A stretch of DNA of 64,000 bases from NCBI GenBank assembly GCA_914767885.1, contig CAJZBQ010000016.1:186001-250000 (forward strand). The letters are read 5' to 3'. The position numbers were made by a program, and so were the translations under genes. The notes below the pieces were generated by a model. The model ran no database searches, had not been told where the DNA came from, and was given only the letters and a program-made list of their open reading frames with translations. Below are positions 10,229-22,206 of the stretch, in pieces; within the stretch, counting starts at the first letter, position 1; each line of letters starts with the position of its first letter. This DNA is from Blepharisma stoltei. Lineage: Eukaryota; Ciliophora; Heterotrichea; Heterotrichida; Blepharismidae.

Positions 10229-11681
10229 ATGGCTTACCAAAGTCTGAAGCTAAGCACCAGAGACTCATTTCTTTCTTCATGTTCGAACTCAGACCGATCC
10301 AGTACAAATCTGAGATCACAATTTAAAAAAATTTCCGATCAACTAGGAACTTTAACTCCTCTTGAAAAATCGGATATCGCTTCCTTAGGGTCTTCATTTT
10401 CTACATCTTCAAAACTAATGGGCCACCACACTCGAAAACCCCAGCGGCATTTCACTTGCTTTACTCCAAAATCGCCTACACTTAACTTTCAGATCAGCCA
10501 GGATCAAATGATTACTAATATTATCCAAGATTGTGACTTAATAAAAGATGAAATTGTAGGTGCTTTAAAATCTGCGACAAAAGACGCAAAGTCAGCGAAA
10601 AAAGATGTTTTAATTACAAGCCAAATTGAGCGCTCTGATAAATTTCATTCTTTGCTGCATGAAGGGATATTTGAACAAGAAAAGAGAAAAATAGGGCTCC
10701 ATGTCAAATGACCGTGGATTTTTGACAGTGTGCATTTCATCGAAATCCATTTGGTCGAAAATTTTTGATAGTGAGGACATTTGGCCGAAATTAACGGTTT
10801 TTTTTCGGTCAAATGTCTCACTATCAAAAATTTTTCGGTGAAATGGACACTCAAAAAAGCAAAGTCATTTGACCTGCACCCGAAAAATAGAAGAAAATTA
10901 TAAAAATTTACATTATAATGAAGAACTCAGTAAAAAATATGAAAAAGTTCGATCACTTTTGGCGCCATCTAGAGAAGGAAATTCACGCCTGCCAAATATC
11001 GAAGAAAATGAAGACAGAAAAGACCATTGTTTTATAACAAAAGAAGACTTAACAGACGGTGAAACTGCTTATATTTTATCTATCAACAAAAGATGCTTTG
11101 GTGAAAGTTTTTCACCTAATGTAAAAGAGTCTCCTGAAAAAATCTGCCAAAAAGCAAAAACAATGATAAGTGCTAAAGAAATTTCTCCTGAAGAAACAAT
11201 TCTTACTGATATAAAATCAATAATGTCTAAAAAGAATGATTTTTCGCCCAAAAAAGTTTCTTCTTCAAGATATTCTGGATTTAAATCTAATTCAGACAGA
11301 ATTCTTGAAAAAATAAAAAATCAGCCTACATCACCTTCAATGCAACAAAATTCGGCTGGTCTTGATCGAATTGGATCGCCAAGTTTTTCCCCTATTAAAA
11401 AGAAAAATAGCTTGCCACAGTTAAAATTAAATTATCCAGGAGTAAAAAATAAAGTACAAGACAGTAGTCCTAAAGAAAAATTTAATCAGAAAAAAGGTCA
11501 TAAAGGAGAAATTCATGTAAATTATTTTAAAAAAAGAACGCTTGATAAAAATTTAATGGAAGCTTTTAAAGATATCAAGCTGGAGCCTAAAGATTTTAAG
11601 CTAAAAAGAAAAGTTGAGAAGTTAATGACAACGAGGCAGAATTTAATTTACACAAATAAAGAACTATCTCTAAAGCTATAA
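10229..11681 (+). CDS. Disordered basic protein, paralogue A
   Basis: Exons 10229-10691 and 10888-11681 give 418 codons after removal of a 196-bp palindromic IES. The start is MAYQSLKLSTRDSF. Conserved with the neighbouring gene at 13134-14346 are: NIIxDCxLxxDExxGAxKSA, FxSxLxxxIF, KVRSLLxPSR, the DLTDxETAxxL block, NKRCFGExF and ISPEETILxDIKS. The remainder is Ser/Lys-rich. No known domain; the pair is a tandem duplication on the same strand. Confidence 0.75.
10692..10887. mobile_element. 196-bp palindromic IES (third family), copy 1
   Basis: TAs are at 10692 and 10888. Inverted-repeat ends: GTCAAATGACC near the left, GTCATTTGACCTGCACCC near the right, with an inner pair around TTTTTGATAGTGAG. 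Excision joins AGA AAA ATA to GAA GAA in frame. A second 196-bp copy lies at 46845-47040 in the opposite orientation. Confidence 0.85.
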
Positions 11682-12688
11682 TTAATTGGATACTCAAAAT
11701 TTTTTATAATTGCTATTCTATTTTCCTTGAATTCTATGGATACAATTATGGTGATTTTATTAAATTCTGATTGAGAAATATTTTTGTTTTTAAAAGTAAT
11801 TTTTTATTGTGCCAAATATAGCGAATTGTATTAGTGTTTAAAGAATTCAATGTTCAATGCAATTTATCATTGTATAATATAGTTATTATATTGAAAGCAC
11901 TTGTCTAAAGCTTCCATTTAATATAAATTCTGGTTAAAATCATCATATGACACTATTCCATCTATTAAATAAATAAATTTCCCTGACTACAAAAAATTAA
12001 TCATTTTTCTCGAATTTTATCAGACTGTATTATACTGCATTTTATTTTATAAATTTAGATTTATCTCAACACCTCGGAAACCCAATTAATCTTTGGATCT
12101 GATTAAAATAAATAGATAATAGTAACTGATGGTTTTGAAGAGCAAATAATATACATAAGTTAATAATGGCATCTCCAAGTAAACCCAAATTGCTTCCATG
12201 TACTCCTTGCATGGTCAAACTAGGATGGGTCGACCTATTGACTATACCTGGTGGTATGAGTTTACTGGAGCTATCTGGAACCCTGGTATACAAGTTCTGC
12301 AAGGTCTAACTGGCAGCCTTGGTCTGCTGGATATATTTGACTGTCTGGGAGCCTCGCTCTAGTTGGCAGTCTAGAAGTCTGAGTCTACTTAGCTACCTTT
12401 GCAATCTGGCGGCACGGCTTTACTGGTGGACCCTGTAGCCCAGTAGACTCAGATAGTACCGGACTACCAGGTAGAGCCATAAACCCAGGCAGACCCAGCC
12501 ATGTTGACCACTTGCACTCCTGATTCTCCTCTTTCTCCTTCTGGATTCAAAAATAATTTATTTGCCGACAACCATGAACGAAACTCGTACCTGCTCATTT
12601 TTTCCTTTTTATTTTTTTCAGTGAGACATTTACTTCGAAAATTTGACCAATAATTTTCCTAGAAATTTATTAGTCAATTCATATCTTA
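11682..12688. other. Intergenic with GC-rich hairpin-forming block
   Basis: Positions 11682-12160 are AT-rich and featureless. Positions 12160-12560 are much GC-richer, full of CTGG/CCAG motifs, and include a 19-nt-arm hairpin (12378-12396 with 12435-12453, 17 of 19 paired). No convincing ORF under TGA=Trp. Its role is unknown. Confidence 0.5.
12378..12453. repeat. GC-rich inverted repeat
   Basis: The arm TCTGAGTCTACTTAGCTAC at 12378-12396 pairs with GTAGCCCAGTAGACTCAGA at 12435-12453 with two mismatches and a 38-nt loop, in an otherwise AT-rich intergenic region. Confidence 0.65.
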
Positions 12689-13075
12689 TAACTCCCCCCC
12701 CTCCGTGAGCGAACAAAAAAATTTTGTTCGCTCACGGAGGGGGGTTAATTTTTTTTTTTTAAAAAAAAATTTATATATAAATTTTATAAAAAATATTTTT
12801 TCGAAATTAAAAAAAATCCTAATTTGCAAAAATTGGGAAGCAAATATTAATTTAATTTGCAAAATTTATGTTTTAAAACGCAAATTTGTTTAAAATTAAA
12901 CAGAATTAGCTCTAGATTTCATTATACTAATTATCACTTATATATCAAAATTTTTTTCCATTAAAATTTTTTCTATTAAAAAAATTTTTGTTCACTCACG
13001 GAGGGTGGGTTTTTTTGGTCAAAAAATGGCGATTTTTCTAATGGTTTTGTTCGCTCACGGAGGGGGGGGGGGGAG
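12689..13075 (+). mobile_element. Full-length MITE (387 bp), upstream of paralogue B
   Basis: TAs are at 12689 and 13076. It has a left hairpin with GTGAGCGAAC arms, a conserved AT-rich middle (ATTAGCTCTAGATTTCATTA), an internal copy GTTCACTCACGGAGGGTGGG and an outer copy GTTCGCTCACGG plus poly-G. It lies 58 bp upstream of the start codon, so it sits in the promoter or 5' leader rather than in the reading frame. Confidence 0.92.
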
Positions 13076-13133
13076 TAAGGAAAAAATTATTATTAATTTC
13101 CAAGTAATTTCCCATCAAAATTGATTGAATAAT

Positions 13134-14346
13134 ATGCAGCCCTCGTACCATTACAGAGTTTCGAGCTCTCCAGCCTGTTTGAAGCTAAATGTTTCCAAGC
13201 CTGAAATTCCCTATGACTTTTCAAGCCCAAAAAGCTCAATATCAAAGCAGCAAAGAGACCAAGACAGAAAAATTACAAACATCATCAACGACTGTGTGCT
13301 GATGCAAGACGAATTAATTGGGGCTTGAAAATCAGCTGCTACTGCAGTAAAGTCTCACAAAAAGCACCTTAAATTTATGAAAGCTCACGTTTTCTCTGCT
13401 AAATTTAATTCATTTTTACAAGATGAAATATTCAGCGAAAAGAAAAATAAAATCAAAGAAAGCGCAAAGCAGCTGAACCAAGACAGCACGCTTACATTAA
13501 AGCATAGAAAGGTAAAATCATTATTAACCTCACCTAAAAGAAGTGGGAGCTCTACAAGACTTCCAAGTCCTGATGGGCTTCTTAACCAAAAAAGTGAGCA
13601 AGTTTTTGTTACTGCGCAGGATTTGTCTGATTATGAAACTGCTAAATTAGTATACCTATAAATAATAAATATAAATAGTCTATAGATCTTTAGTAGATAT
13701 TACATAGGAAATAGGATGCACAAAGTCATTATAAATAAGCATATCTTTGAATCGAAGGGTTTTTGGAGAGAATTTTGGAGTGGAAATTAAAGATGGCCCT
13801 CAAAGAACAAGAGAAAAGCGAAAGTCAATGATCAATATAAATGATATATCCCCAGAACAGACTATAATGGCTGACTTGAAATCATATTTACACAGAAAAA
13901 ACCAAAAAAAGCATAAAACAGCCGAAAAAATGTCAGAGCCTGATTTAAAGGCGAAATTAGAAGAGCAGAAACAAGTTGAAAAAATCCCCTCGATGTCTCC
14001 GTTGAACCAATATATCTTCAGCGAATGAGGCAGAATGATGCCAAGGAATTGCTTTACAAGTGAAAACATAAGACACAAAAGCCTCCCTGAAAAGAAAGAT
14101 GAAGAAAAACCTAAACAACCTAAGGCAGAGCCAGAAATCTCGAACACCTCAAAATACACAGCGCAAAAGCGCATAAGCCAAATTAACTACTCCGAAAAAA
14201 AAGACCTCACAAAACAAGACCTTGAGCTTATAAATGATATTAAGCAAGAAGCCAACGATAATAAACTAAGAAGGCGGGTCAGGCGTTTTGTAACCCAAAG
14301 ACAGCATGTAGCGTACGTGCATAAAGAAATGCCAATGAATCCATAA
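13134..14346 (+). CDS. Disordered basic protein, paralogue B
   Basis: Exons 13134-13650 and 13742-14346 give 373 codons. Two TGAs encode Trp (ELIGAWKSA, SEWGRMM). It shares the motif order of the gene at 10229-11681 (NIINDCVLMQDELIGA, FNSFLQDEIF, KVKSLLTSPKR, DLSDYETAK, LNRRVFGENF, ISPEQTIMADLKS, and a C-terminal Arg-rich RRRVRRFVTQRQ). The N-terminus is shorter than in paralogue A. Function unknown; no enzyme motif. Confidence 0.75.
13651..13741. other. Short IES (91 bp) in paralogue B
   Basis: TAs are at 13651 and 13742. Excision joins TTA GTA to TCT TTG AAT CGA and restores the motif that paralogue A has uninterrupted (SINKRCFGE). No MITE arms. Confidence 0.75.
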
Positions 14347-14372
14347 TTTAAACTAATTATCATGTTTCTAAT

Positions 14373-14600
14373 CTAATCTTCTTTAATCTTATTAATCAAA
14401 TTGGCTATGAAATTTCCTGAGGCTTGCTCTATCCTATCCTTCCAATACTCATTAGGATTTACTGATCTTTCTAAATCATTTGTATGTGTAACATTCCTAA
14501 CAGGGACAGGCTTCACAAATAAGTGTTCCGCTGGCTCGTTTTCTTCCTTTTCGTCAAATTTATAAAGCCGCTTAAGTGTCTCGATTTCTTCTCTGTCCAT
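14373..14600 (-). CDS. Small acidic protein (75 aa), unknown
   Basis: An ATG-to-TAA frame of 75 codons (MDREEIETLKRLYKFDEKEE) ending in NLINKIKED. The composition is balanced and not what random AT-rich DNA gives, and it sits neatly 26 bp beyond the convergent paralogue B stop. No recognised domain. Confidence 0.5.
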   Translation of the reverse strand: MDREEIETLKRLYKFDEKEENEPAEHLFVKPVPVRNVTHTNDLERSVNPNEYWKDRIEQASGNFIANLINKIKED

Positions 14601-14879
14601 ATCACTAGCTCCTTCTATAAATTAAATTTAAAAATATCAATTTTTTTTAGATAAATTATCATAAATAAATTTGATTTTTATAAGTAAAAATAATAATTTC
14701 TATGAAATCAGCTCTTTATCCTCAATTTAATGTAGCAAAAATCAAATTTTACCTAAAATTGTTCTATTTTAAAATGGCGGTGCAAATAGTTCTATTTTAT
14801 AAAAGTTAGCACTTTTAAATACTTATTATAAAAATTTTAGATCAAAAAATAACTTTTTCATTTGGAGCAGATTTTTGGT

Positions 14880-17800
14880 TTAACTTAAAGTGGAGGGAGT
14901 AAGACCTTCATGGAATAAAATGGCATTAATCATTGCTATATCATCCTCAACGACATCACTAGTAATTATTTTATCTTTACACGTTTTGATTATCATTTGG
15001 AAATGCCCGTCCGTCAAATTTTCCCATTTATCCCCAATTTTTTCCTTTATCAGCTTTTTGGCGCTTTCGACTTTGGCTCTGTGGTAATCCTCTGAAAGCT
15101 GGGCATCTGGCTTATAAAACTTCCCACGAGGAATGTTTTGGTTTGCTTCTCTTTCAATTGTTTTTCTTATATACCATTCTTTTAAGTATTTAAGTCTTCC
15201 TTCAACTCCATTATAAACTGCGAGCCAGTCAAGGATGCTTTGTTTTTCGATTTTCCAAATTTGTCTACTGTTAAATGCTTTTTCTCTCATGTGGCCGTAG
15301 ATGCTAACTCCCCCCCCCCCTCCGTGAGTGAACAAAAAAATTTTGTTCACTCACGGAGGGGGGTTAATTTGTTTTTTTAAAAAAAAATTTATATATAAAT
15401 TTTATAAAAAATATTTTTTTTCTAAATTTAAAAAAATCTAATTCGCAAAAATTGGAAGGAAAATATTAATTTAATTTATAAAATTTATGTTTTAAAGAGC
15501 AATTCGTTTAAAATTAAATAGAATTAGCTCTAGATTTTATTATAATAATTATCATTTATATATCAAAAAATTTTTGTTCACTCACGGAGGGTGGGTTTTT
15601 GGGCAAAAAATGGTGATTTTTCTAATGGTTTTGTTCACTCACGGAGGGGGGGGAGTAAGGAAGTGGCCAATTTCTTCTTCATTTAGTTCTCCTGCTTTGC
15701 TCCATAAGATTTCTTCGAGTTCTAAGTTAGTCAGCCAAATGGATTTATTCCTCCATAGTGGTCTTAGCCTTGAAATGCCGCTTGCATCTGTGGTGATCCC
15801 CCACTGCCCGAGACGGTAATTTTCTATTATGTTGTACTCGATCCTTCTTATGATTTCGTCATCGAAAAAGTGGCTGAGCTCGAAAATCAGCTCATTTAGA
15901 GAATAGTGTCCGAATGATTCTTTAAGCACGACATTTCTGAAAGACATGCAAAAGAGAGCATCTTCTTCGTCCATGTCATTTAAGCAATAAGAAGTGCTAT
16001 GCTGTGGTACAAGCACAGAGCCGGCATCACTAATTTTTGCCTTCTTTAAAGCTTCCCCCCATTTCTTCAGATATTGTCTTTCAATTTCACTAACTCTAAG
16101 CGTTTAAAATTTCTGATATTTTATAGCTAATTTTATTATTAATTGTTTAGATGATTTTTTATTATATATTTTTATATAAAATGTAATTTATTAATAAGCC
16201 GATAAGTAAGCTCTTGGTTATTGTGGAGTTTGTAGATTAGTCTCATCTTTATTAAATTCGTTTCAGCTTGGCAAGTCTTGAATTCTAAATAGTCTTCATC
16301 ACTGGTGAATTTCAAATAATCTGGGTCATCCCTAATTCTGAACCCTTCAATTGTCAAAGAATCTTGATCCGTTTTTCTACCTATTCTGTGTTTATATGCT
16401 TCATGATAGAAAATATCTTTATCAAAAGTTTTCTTTTCTAACGCAAATCTTGTGTTCATATATCTACTCCCCCTCGAGCAAAATCTTTTATACACAAATT
16501 AAAATATTTTTATATATAGGCAAATTTAATCTATAATTAGGATTTTTTTCTGAATAAAAAATTTTAATTTTTAAGAAAAAAATAATCACTTGGAAAGCGC
16601 ACCAAAAAATTTTCCAAAGGAATTACAAATCAAATTATTTTTCATGGTATGTTTTTCCATCCATGACATTTCTTGATTTTCATTTATAAGTTCTAAGGAT
16701 TTTTGCAGCTGTGGGAATGCTTCTTCATTAAATTCATTTTTTAAATGGTAGTTTTTGAAGTAATTAACAAAGTGATCAGTCTTCCTTTTGACATTTTGCT
16801 GTTCTTCGATGAATTTAATATAGCATTTTGGATCTCTAGGTAAAAGTGTGGGCAAATATTCTTCCTTAGGGTGCTTTTCTGATAAATGCTCCTTAATTAT
16901 GGAAGGAATGAATTTCAAGTCCAAAATCTTTTCTACAATTTGTTGGTCATTAAGATTCCTTTTAATGCCATATTTCAAATTTTGGAGGCTTGCAATCAAG
17001 GAAGCTTCATCAGAGAATTGTCTGGAGAAAAGATTATTACCTTTACCTGGGTTTGGTAAAATTCCATAAGCTTGTCTTCTCCCCCCAAAGAAAGTAAGCA
17101 GACTATAAGGATCCTCTTTCATATAATTTTCCAAATTAAGGACAAAATTTTTTCTGAGAATTTCTTCCCAGTCGTCATAATGATAATAATTGCTAATCCA
17201 CAAAAACCCTTGGTTTAAAAGCTCGTCAGAAATGTCGTTCATGACTTTTTTTGTAGGCAATTCTACTCCTTGTCTTATTCCAACCCATGGGTAGTTTTTC
17301 TTTTCTTCTCTTTGAGGGATTTTCTCATTTATGTCCTTTATTAATAAATTGAAATTTGGAGACTTTGTGGTTTCTTTTACAAGTTGATCCACGATATCTC
17401 TGCTGGCATCAGTTAGCAGCCAATACCTCTCATTCGTTTTGAAAAGCTGAATTTTGATTTCTTCTAATGCTTCTTTATATTCGTTTATTTCTGTTTTGAA
17501 GCGGGACATTCTTTGAAGCTTGAAAGCTCCTAAAAACTCTTCTATAAATTTGACGAGGTCTGGTTTTATATCTTCACTTGTTTCTACTTTCCCAGAGATT
17601 TCTATCAGCTTTTCAAGTAACTCTGCTACTGGTGCTAACTTCCCATGGTTTAAATTGGAATAAAACAATACTGTTCCAATTTAAAGGGGGATTAATTTTT
17701 TCAATAAAAAATTTTTTAAAATCTTAAAAAAACTATAAATTGAGCACAATACTTTGATTTTAATTTATTTTTATGAAGATAAAACTTAAAAAATTAATCG

Positions 17801-20800
17801 ATTTAGTGTGAAAAAAGAATAATAGCATTCTAATTGCATTTTGTCTATTAAATTAGGTTAAAAATTATTTCATAAATATAGATTTTCATCTTTTAATTTT
17901 TTTTTTTAAAAAATTAAAATTTGAGCAAAATTTTATAAAACTTTTAAATACAAAAATTAATATAAATTAATATTTTTATCTTTAATATATTTAAAATAAT
18001 ATGAATTTAAATTATTTTTATAAAGAATTTAAATAAAAAAATTAAATTGATTCAGCTTGAAAACTGTTAAAATAACATTCTACTTGCATTTTATCTATTC
18101 AATTATGCTAAAACTAAATTAAAATTTTCCTATTGAAAAACAACATTGTTACAATTTAATAGGGGTTTAATGTACCCAAAAAATGCAATTTTTACTGATG
18201 TTTTGTCAAAATTTAAAAAGGAGTAAGAAATTTTCTTTTAATCCACATGTTTTGAGTACCAATCCTGCTAAATCAGCATTTTCATTGAAAGACATTTTCT
18301 GAGCAATAGGATCCGTGTTTACAAATAAATATAGAGGAATTAACAGTTGTGTGAACCCAACCTTTTCGAGGTGTCTTTTCCTAAGCTTGTCCTGCCCACA
18401 CATTTCATTCCCATCAAGTCTATCATCTCCTACAAAAGATATTGCGACTTTTTTCCCATTGACTGCAAAAATATCATCCATCTTGTATAAAGGGTTAGGA
18501 TTTGCAGCCACAAGAAGGTTGTGTATTGTATCTGATTCTTTATCAGTCAGTCCTTGGCTTAGATATTTTCTTACTGCTTCTTTTACAGTTTTCTTATAAG
18601 GATGATAATGTTCTCCTTCAAAAAATGACACATGGTCTGATCCTCTAAAAGCAGTGACTATAGGCTCTCTAAATGTTTCTTCTAATCTCCATCCAAACTC
18701 AATTTCCAAAGTGTTTTTTACTTCTCTCAACATATGGCTTAGCCGCGGTTCAAGATGCTGTGGTTCAAATCTATTGAAATTTTTCAAAATTTCATTAAAA
18801 GCTGCATTATTTGTGCAGTTCAGCACACATTGAGCCCAAGTAACCCCCAGGAGTTCTCCAAATGACAGTATCTCAAAATCTTTATGCTTCATCAGTACAG
18901 AAATTAAATAATTCGCAGCATCAGCCCCTCTCCCTACAAGTCCAAGGCCATAAATTCCATTTGCAAGAGTTATAGCTGATACTTTATCAGAGTCTACTTG
19001 TACTCTTTTTGCTAATGTATCAATAAGTTCAGGATCCAGAGCATTGATTAATCCTAGTCCATAAAAAGCTTCACAGGCTCCATCACAATTTGTCTTGTTA
19101 GCTACCTCTTTCATCCTTGGTACAAGGTCTTTGGCTGCTTGTTTGCTCATCCACCAGACATTGGTGCAAGTTTTGTCAATCAATAAGTCATGTTGTCCTT
19201 TAGGGTCTCTGTCTACTTCTACCAATTCTCCCCATACAGCAAATGGATACTCATTGGTTGGGTCTGCTCTTTCAGAGTACATAGCTTCTGCAAGTCCTTG
19301 GAAAAGTTTGCCGATGACTGACGCTGTAAGCTCATTTGGGTTAGGTATAACTGGGGTTTCTATATTTGGCGCTACAAATTGGTGGTATTTGGTACTTGCT
19401 TCAAATAAGGAGTCGACAATTGGGGATGCTAGGTGGGGATAATAGACCTTCATGAGGCGGGAAAAGGTGCCTGCAGCTCTTTTCATCATTTTGTCCATGT
19501 TGATGAAATTGGAATCGTCGTCAAGGTCATTTGGATCAAGAAGTCTTGCTTTTACAAGGGATTCCTGCAGCTCAAAAAGTTCAAGAGCGAGCTCAGGGTC
19601 TTCTTTAAGATCTGGATGATTTCTTTGTAAATCTTAACCTTAACTATCTATCTTTTACTAGTTCTAATAACCAAGCACCTTGCTGCTCAAAAACTGCAAT
19701 GGGGCATTCATGTGATTTTCTTCTCTATCCCATGCAAGCCATACAAGTGTAGCTATTTTGGCATTTATCATAAAGAGGACTTCAGTCTTGAAGCATGGCT
19801 ATGAAGTCTCCCTTTGAGCTTTTGCAGATACTTTTTCCGTCAGACATTTTAAGGCTGCCTTAGAATGATGTGCTTCTGGAAAATACTATTCCCTAAGGAT
19901 AAGAGTCAAATAGAAAAACTATTCGGCCCCTTCATCTGACTAGCAGAAATTTTCACAGGATAACCCAAACCTAATAATTAAGGGTGAAATTTAATTAAAA
20001 TATACAAGAGAAGAATTTCTGTCAGATACTAGAAATCTGAAAGTCAAAATATTTTTATATAGTTTCTTTGCAAATCAACCAGTGAGAAATAGTGAGCTGA
20101 GACGTTCAAAACAGCAGAAGCCATATCTTTGTGCATCAGTTTTAAAGTTTCTACTTCATCTACAAGTCCTGCCAGGTTGTTTTCAAGCCTGCCGCCAGTT
20201 GGGAGTTTTTCAGGTGCTTTCCATTCCAATAAAGTTGCTATGTGCTCTTGGAATTCTTGGTTTTTCATAAACCCACTATAAATGTGGTCTTTATAAACTG
20301 TTCTTGCAGGGACATTTTGGTCATCGCTGACCTTAAAGGTTTCTATAAGCTTTTTATAAATATTTGAGTCCTTATACCCAAATTGAGCCAGCCCTTTCGC
20401 ACATCTAGCTAAATGTAAAGGTGACATGTATTCTAGCCTGTTCAGCGCCAAGTCTAAGTCATTCAGGAGAGTCTTGAACTGAAATGATCCGTAAACTTCT
20501 TGGACACTCATATCATCCTTACTCCCTGAGTCCTTGATCTTAAAAAATTTTCTGGAAAATTAGCCCCATCCTCATCCAAAAAAATTTTTAATAATCAATC
20601 TCCTCCTTTGATTGAACAATAGCAGAACTTAATCAAGCATAGGGGGGTTAGGGAAAATCCACCTAGTTTCCACTCCAACTTTTCCTAGCCATTCAATGGC
20701 TTCTGTGATAAGGTCAGCTGAGTAATCTTTTCTGTGGTTCATGTAGTGGTTGAGGATATCCCTTACAGGCTCTCTTGAGGTTAGAGCTGCCATCTTAAGA

Positions 20801-20985
20801 TTGTGCCTCCTGATGAGATCAACTTTTTCATCTTCTTCGTGCTTTTTGGCAAGCTTTGTCATGTTGTCGCAGAACTTCAAAAATCGGAGGTTTTTGCTGA
20901 AGACTCCTTCTTCGATGTGAAGCTTGTTGTAAAGATTTTCAGAGTAGCTCAGAGAGGCGAACCTCCTTAGTCTCCTTAAGTACAT
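14880..20985 (-). CDS. Large RAP-domain-like protein (1445 aa) split by six IESs
   Basis: Exons are 20985-20649, 20519-20063, 19619-18224, 17635-16624, 16464-16195, 16096-15656 and 15304-14880; they sum to 4338 nt, a multiple of three. The first third is helical-repeat-like (MSPLHLARCAKGLAQFGYKD; ALDPELIDTLAKR; ITLANGIYGLGLVG), as in FASTK/RAP proteins. Around residue 660-720 the segment VAISFVGDDRLDG...KLRKRHLEKVGFTQLLIPLYLF fits a RAP domain, an RNA-binding nuclease-like fold usually acting on organellar RNA. The N-terminus MYLRRLRRFASLSYSENL could target mitochondria. The C-terminal 500 residues are unassigned. One gene rather than several is inferred from in-frame joining at every IES. 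Confidence 0.72.
15305..15655 (+). mobile_element. Full-length MITE IES (351 bp)
   Basis: TAs are at 15305 and 15656. It is the GTGAGTGAAC subtype throughout (hairpin, internal copy and outer copy). Excision joins CAC TTC CTT to AGC ATC TAC. Confidence 0.95.
16097..16194. other. Short IES (about 98 bp)
   Basis: TAs are at 16097 and 16195 (an alternative right TA at 16192 also keeps frame). Excision joins CGG CT to T AGA GTT AGT. AT-rich with no arms. Confidence 0.6.
16465..16623. mobile_element. Decayed MITE-like IES (159 bp)
   Basis: TAs are at 16465 and 16624. On the minus strand it starts TAATTCCTTTGGAAAATTTT with a hairpin partner CTTTCCAAG, then a T-rich tract like the main family, and ends CGAGGGGGAG. 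Excision joins ATT TGT to AGA TAT in frame. Confidence 0.7.
17636..18223 (+). mobile_element. Second-family MITE IES (588 bp)
   Basis: TAs are at 17636 and 18224. Left hairpin TTTAAATTGGAA / TTCCAATTTAAA; right side has degraded complement copies near 18147-18163 and 18205-18217, then GGAG. Excision joins GAA AAT TTC TTA to GCA CCA GTA, merging what look like two ORFs into one protein. Confidence 0.85.
19620..20062. other. Direct-repeat-bounded IES (443 bp)
   Basis: TTTCTTTGYAAATC occurs at 19620-19633 and 20063-20076 (13 of 14 identical), in identical codon phase: both sides encode DLQRN on the minus strand. Keeping one copy gives VDLQRNHPDLKEDP. A TA-based alternative (19628/20056) would add five residues and also keeps frame, so the exact border is open. 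Confidence 0.6.
20520..20648. mobile_element. Decayed MITE-like IES (129 bp)
   Basis: TAs are at 20520 and 20649. Ends TACTCCCTGAGTCC and AGGGGGG-TTA match the CTCC/GGAG pattern, with an internal GATTGAAC / GTTAATC-like pair. Excision joins TTC CCT to AAG GAT in frame. Confidence 0.75.
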
Positions 20986-21591
20986 ATTTTATATCCAAAA
21001 GTTTGGTTAAAATAAAAACCTGGCTGCCTTATGGCAATTTCAGAATGAGAGATGAGATTGGCTATGGAGAGAAAGAGTGAATTGGCTGAAAATGTATGCT
21101 CTATTTGATTAGCTCTGACGATAATGAGTAGGTGATTTTGTATAGTCTTTTACGTTTTGCTAAAAAAGGGAACAGACTATAATATATAGCTTAAGAGAAA
21201 AATTTGAAAAACTGCTTATAAATTATATAAAAAATTTTTTAAAGAAATTTGCTTTACACTTTATATACTATGGAATACTCTTATTTCTTTACAAATTGCT
21301 TAAGTAATTATTCAAATACGGTTTAAACTGCTGCAAATTACTTTTTGAGAATAAAAACTATATTTATCAAGTTTTATTACCTAATACACTTGAATGTATA
21401 ATTATATTTGAAAATCTCTACACTATATCCACAAAATCGTAATCTTAAGTATAATTTCTATTGCAAATCTTTTTGTAATTAAATTGAAATAGTTATCATT
21501 TATCATCAGATAAAGGACTTGCTTTACTAGCATTAATTAAGATATCAATAATAAGATGCTTTCATTAATTTAAAATATTGCTCCATAATAA
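20986..21591. other. Intergenic, nothing seen
   Basis: About 600 bp between divergent genes, strongly AT-rich from 21180. No frame, hairpin or repeat arm recognised. Confidence 0.6.
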
Positions 21592-22206
21592 ATGAAAATA
21601 AAATCGCCTAAACCCAGACTTTCAAAGATCCAAAAAAAATCCGTTGAGAATGACATTTCCAGGCCTTTATTTTCTGAGCTAAGTCCCTTCATTCGTGATA
21701 AAACAAATGAAGCTCTAGAGAAACACTTTAAAAAGCTGTTTTCCCATACAAAAAGATATTCCCTTATATCATCTCCAAAAAAATCCGAAGTGAGATCAGC
21801 AAGAAATTCTGAAACAAAACTTTCTCGAAATATAAAAATTCCTGAATTAAAATTAAAAAAGAGATCTACTTCATCAAGCTTAAACAAAGGTTGAGAGCTC
21901 TGCCGTTTGCTTTTCCCTTATCAGCAGCCATCTACAGATCGTACAACTGCAACAAGTTTTTCTCAACGAAAAAGTATGAAATTAGACCTAAGCTATGAAA
22001 ATTCATCATCAACTCCTTTACCACAGAGAAAAAAATCTTCTTATCGGAATAATCCTTATTTAAAAAATATTGTTTTGGATTATCCATACACACCAACTTT
22101 GCCAAAATCAAATCGAAGACACAACTATAGTTTCTCAAAAATTGCTGAAGAAAAAAAGTGGCATGCTGAATTGTCAGATATTGAAAAAATCCTATACAAA
22201 TTATAG
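21592..22206 (+). CDS. Basic, Ser-rich disordered protein (204 aa)
   Basis: The ATG at 21592 opens one frame through a TGA (NKGWELCRLLF) to TAG. It is rich in Lys/Ser/Pro (MKIKSPKPRLSKIQKK, SSTPLPQRKKSSYR) and ends with a short helix (KWHAELSDIEKILYKL). No domain recognised; several similar short basic proteins occur in this window. Confidence 0.65.

Noticed and set aside
12705-12893. 62-codon frame inside the MITE at 12689
   Set aside because: It consists of the hairpin arm and poly-A/T tract; the same frame recurs in every MITE copy (also as minus-strand frames) and has no coding character, so it is not a transposase.
16556-16600. Stop codon of a shorter protein ending ...FGALSKWLFFS
   Set aside because: That stretch forms the hairpin end of a decayed MITE; removing it continues the RAP-like protein in frame.
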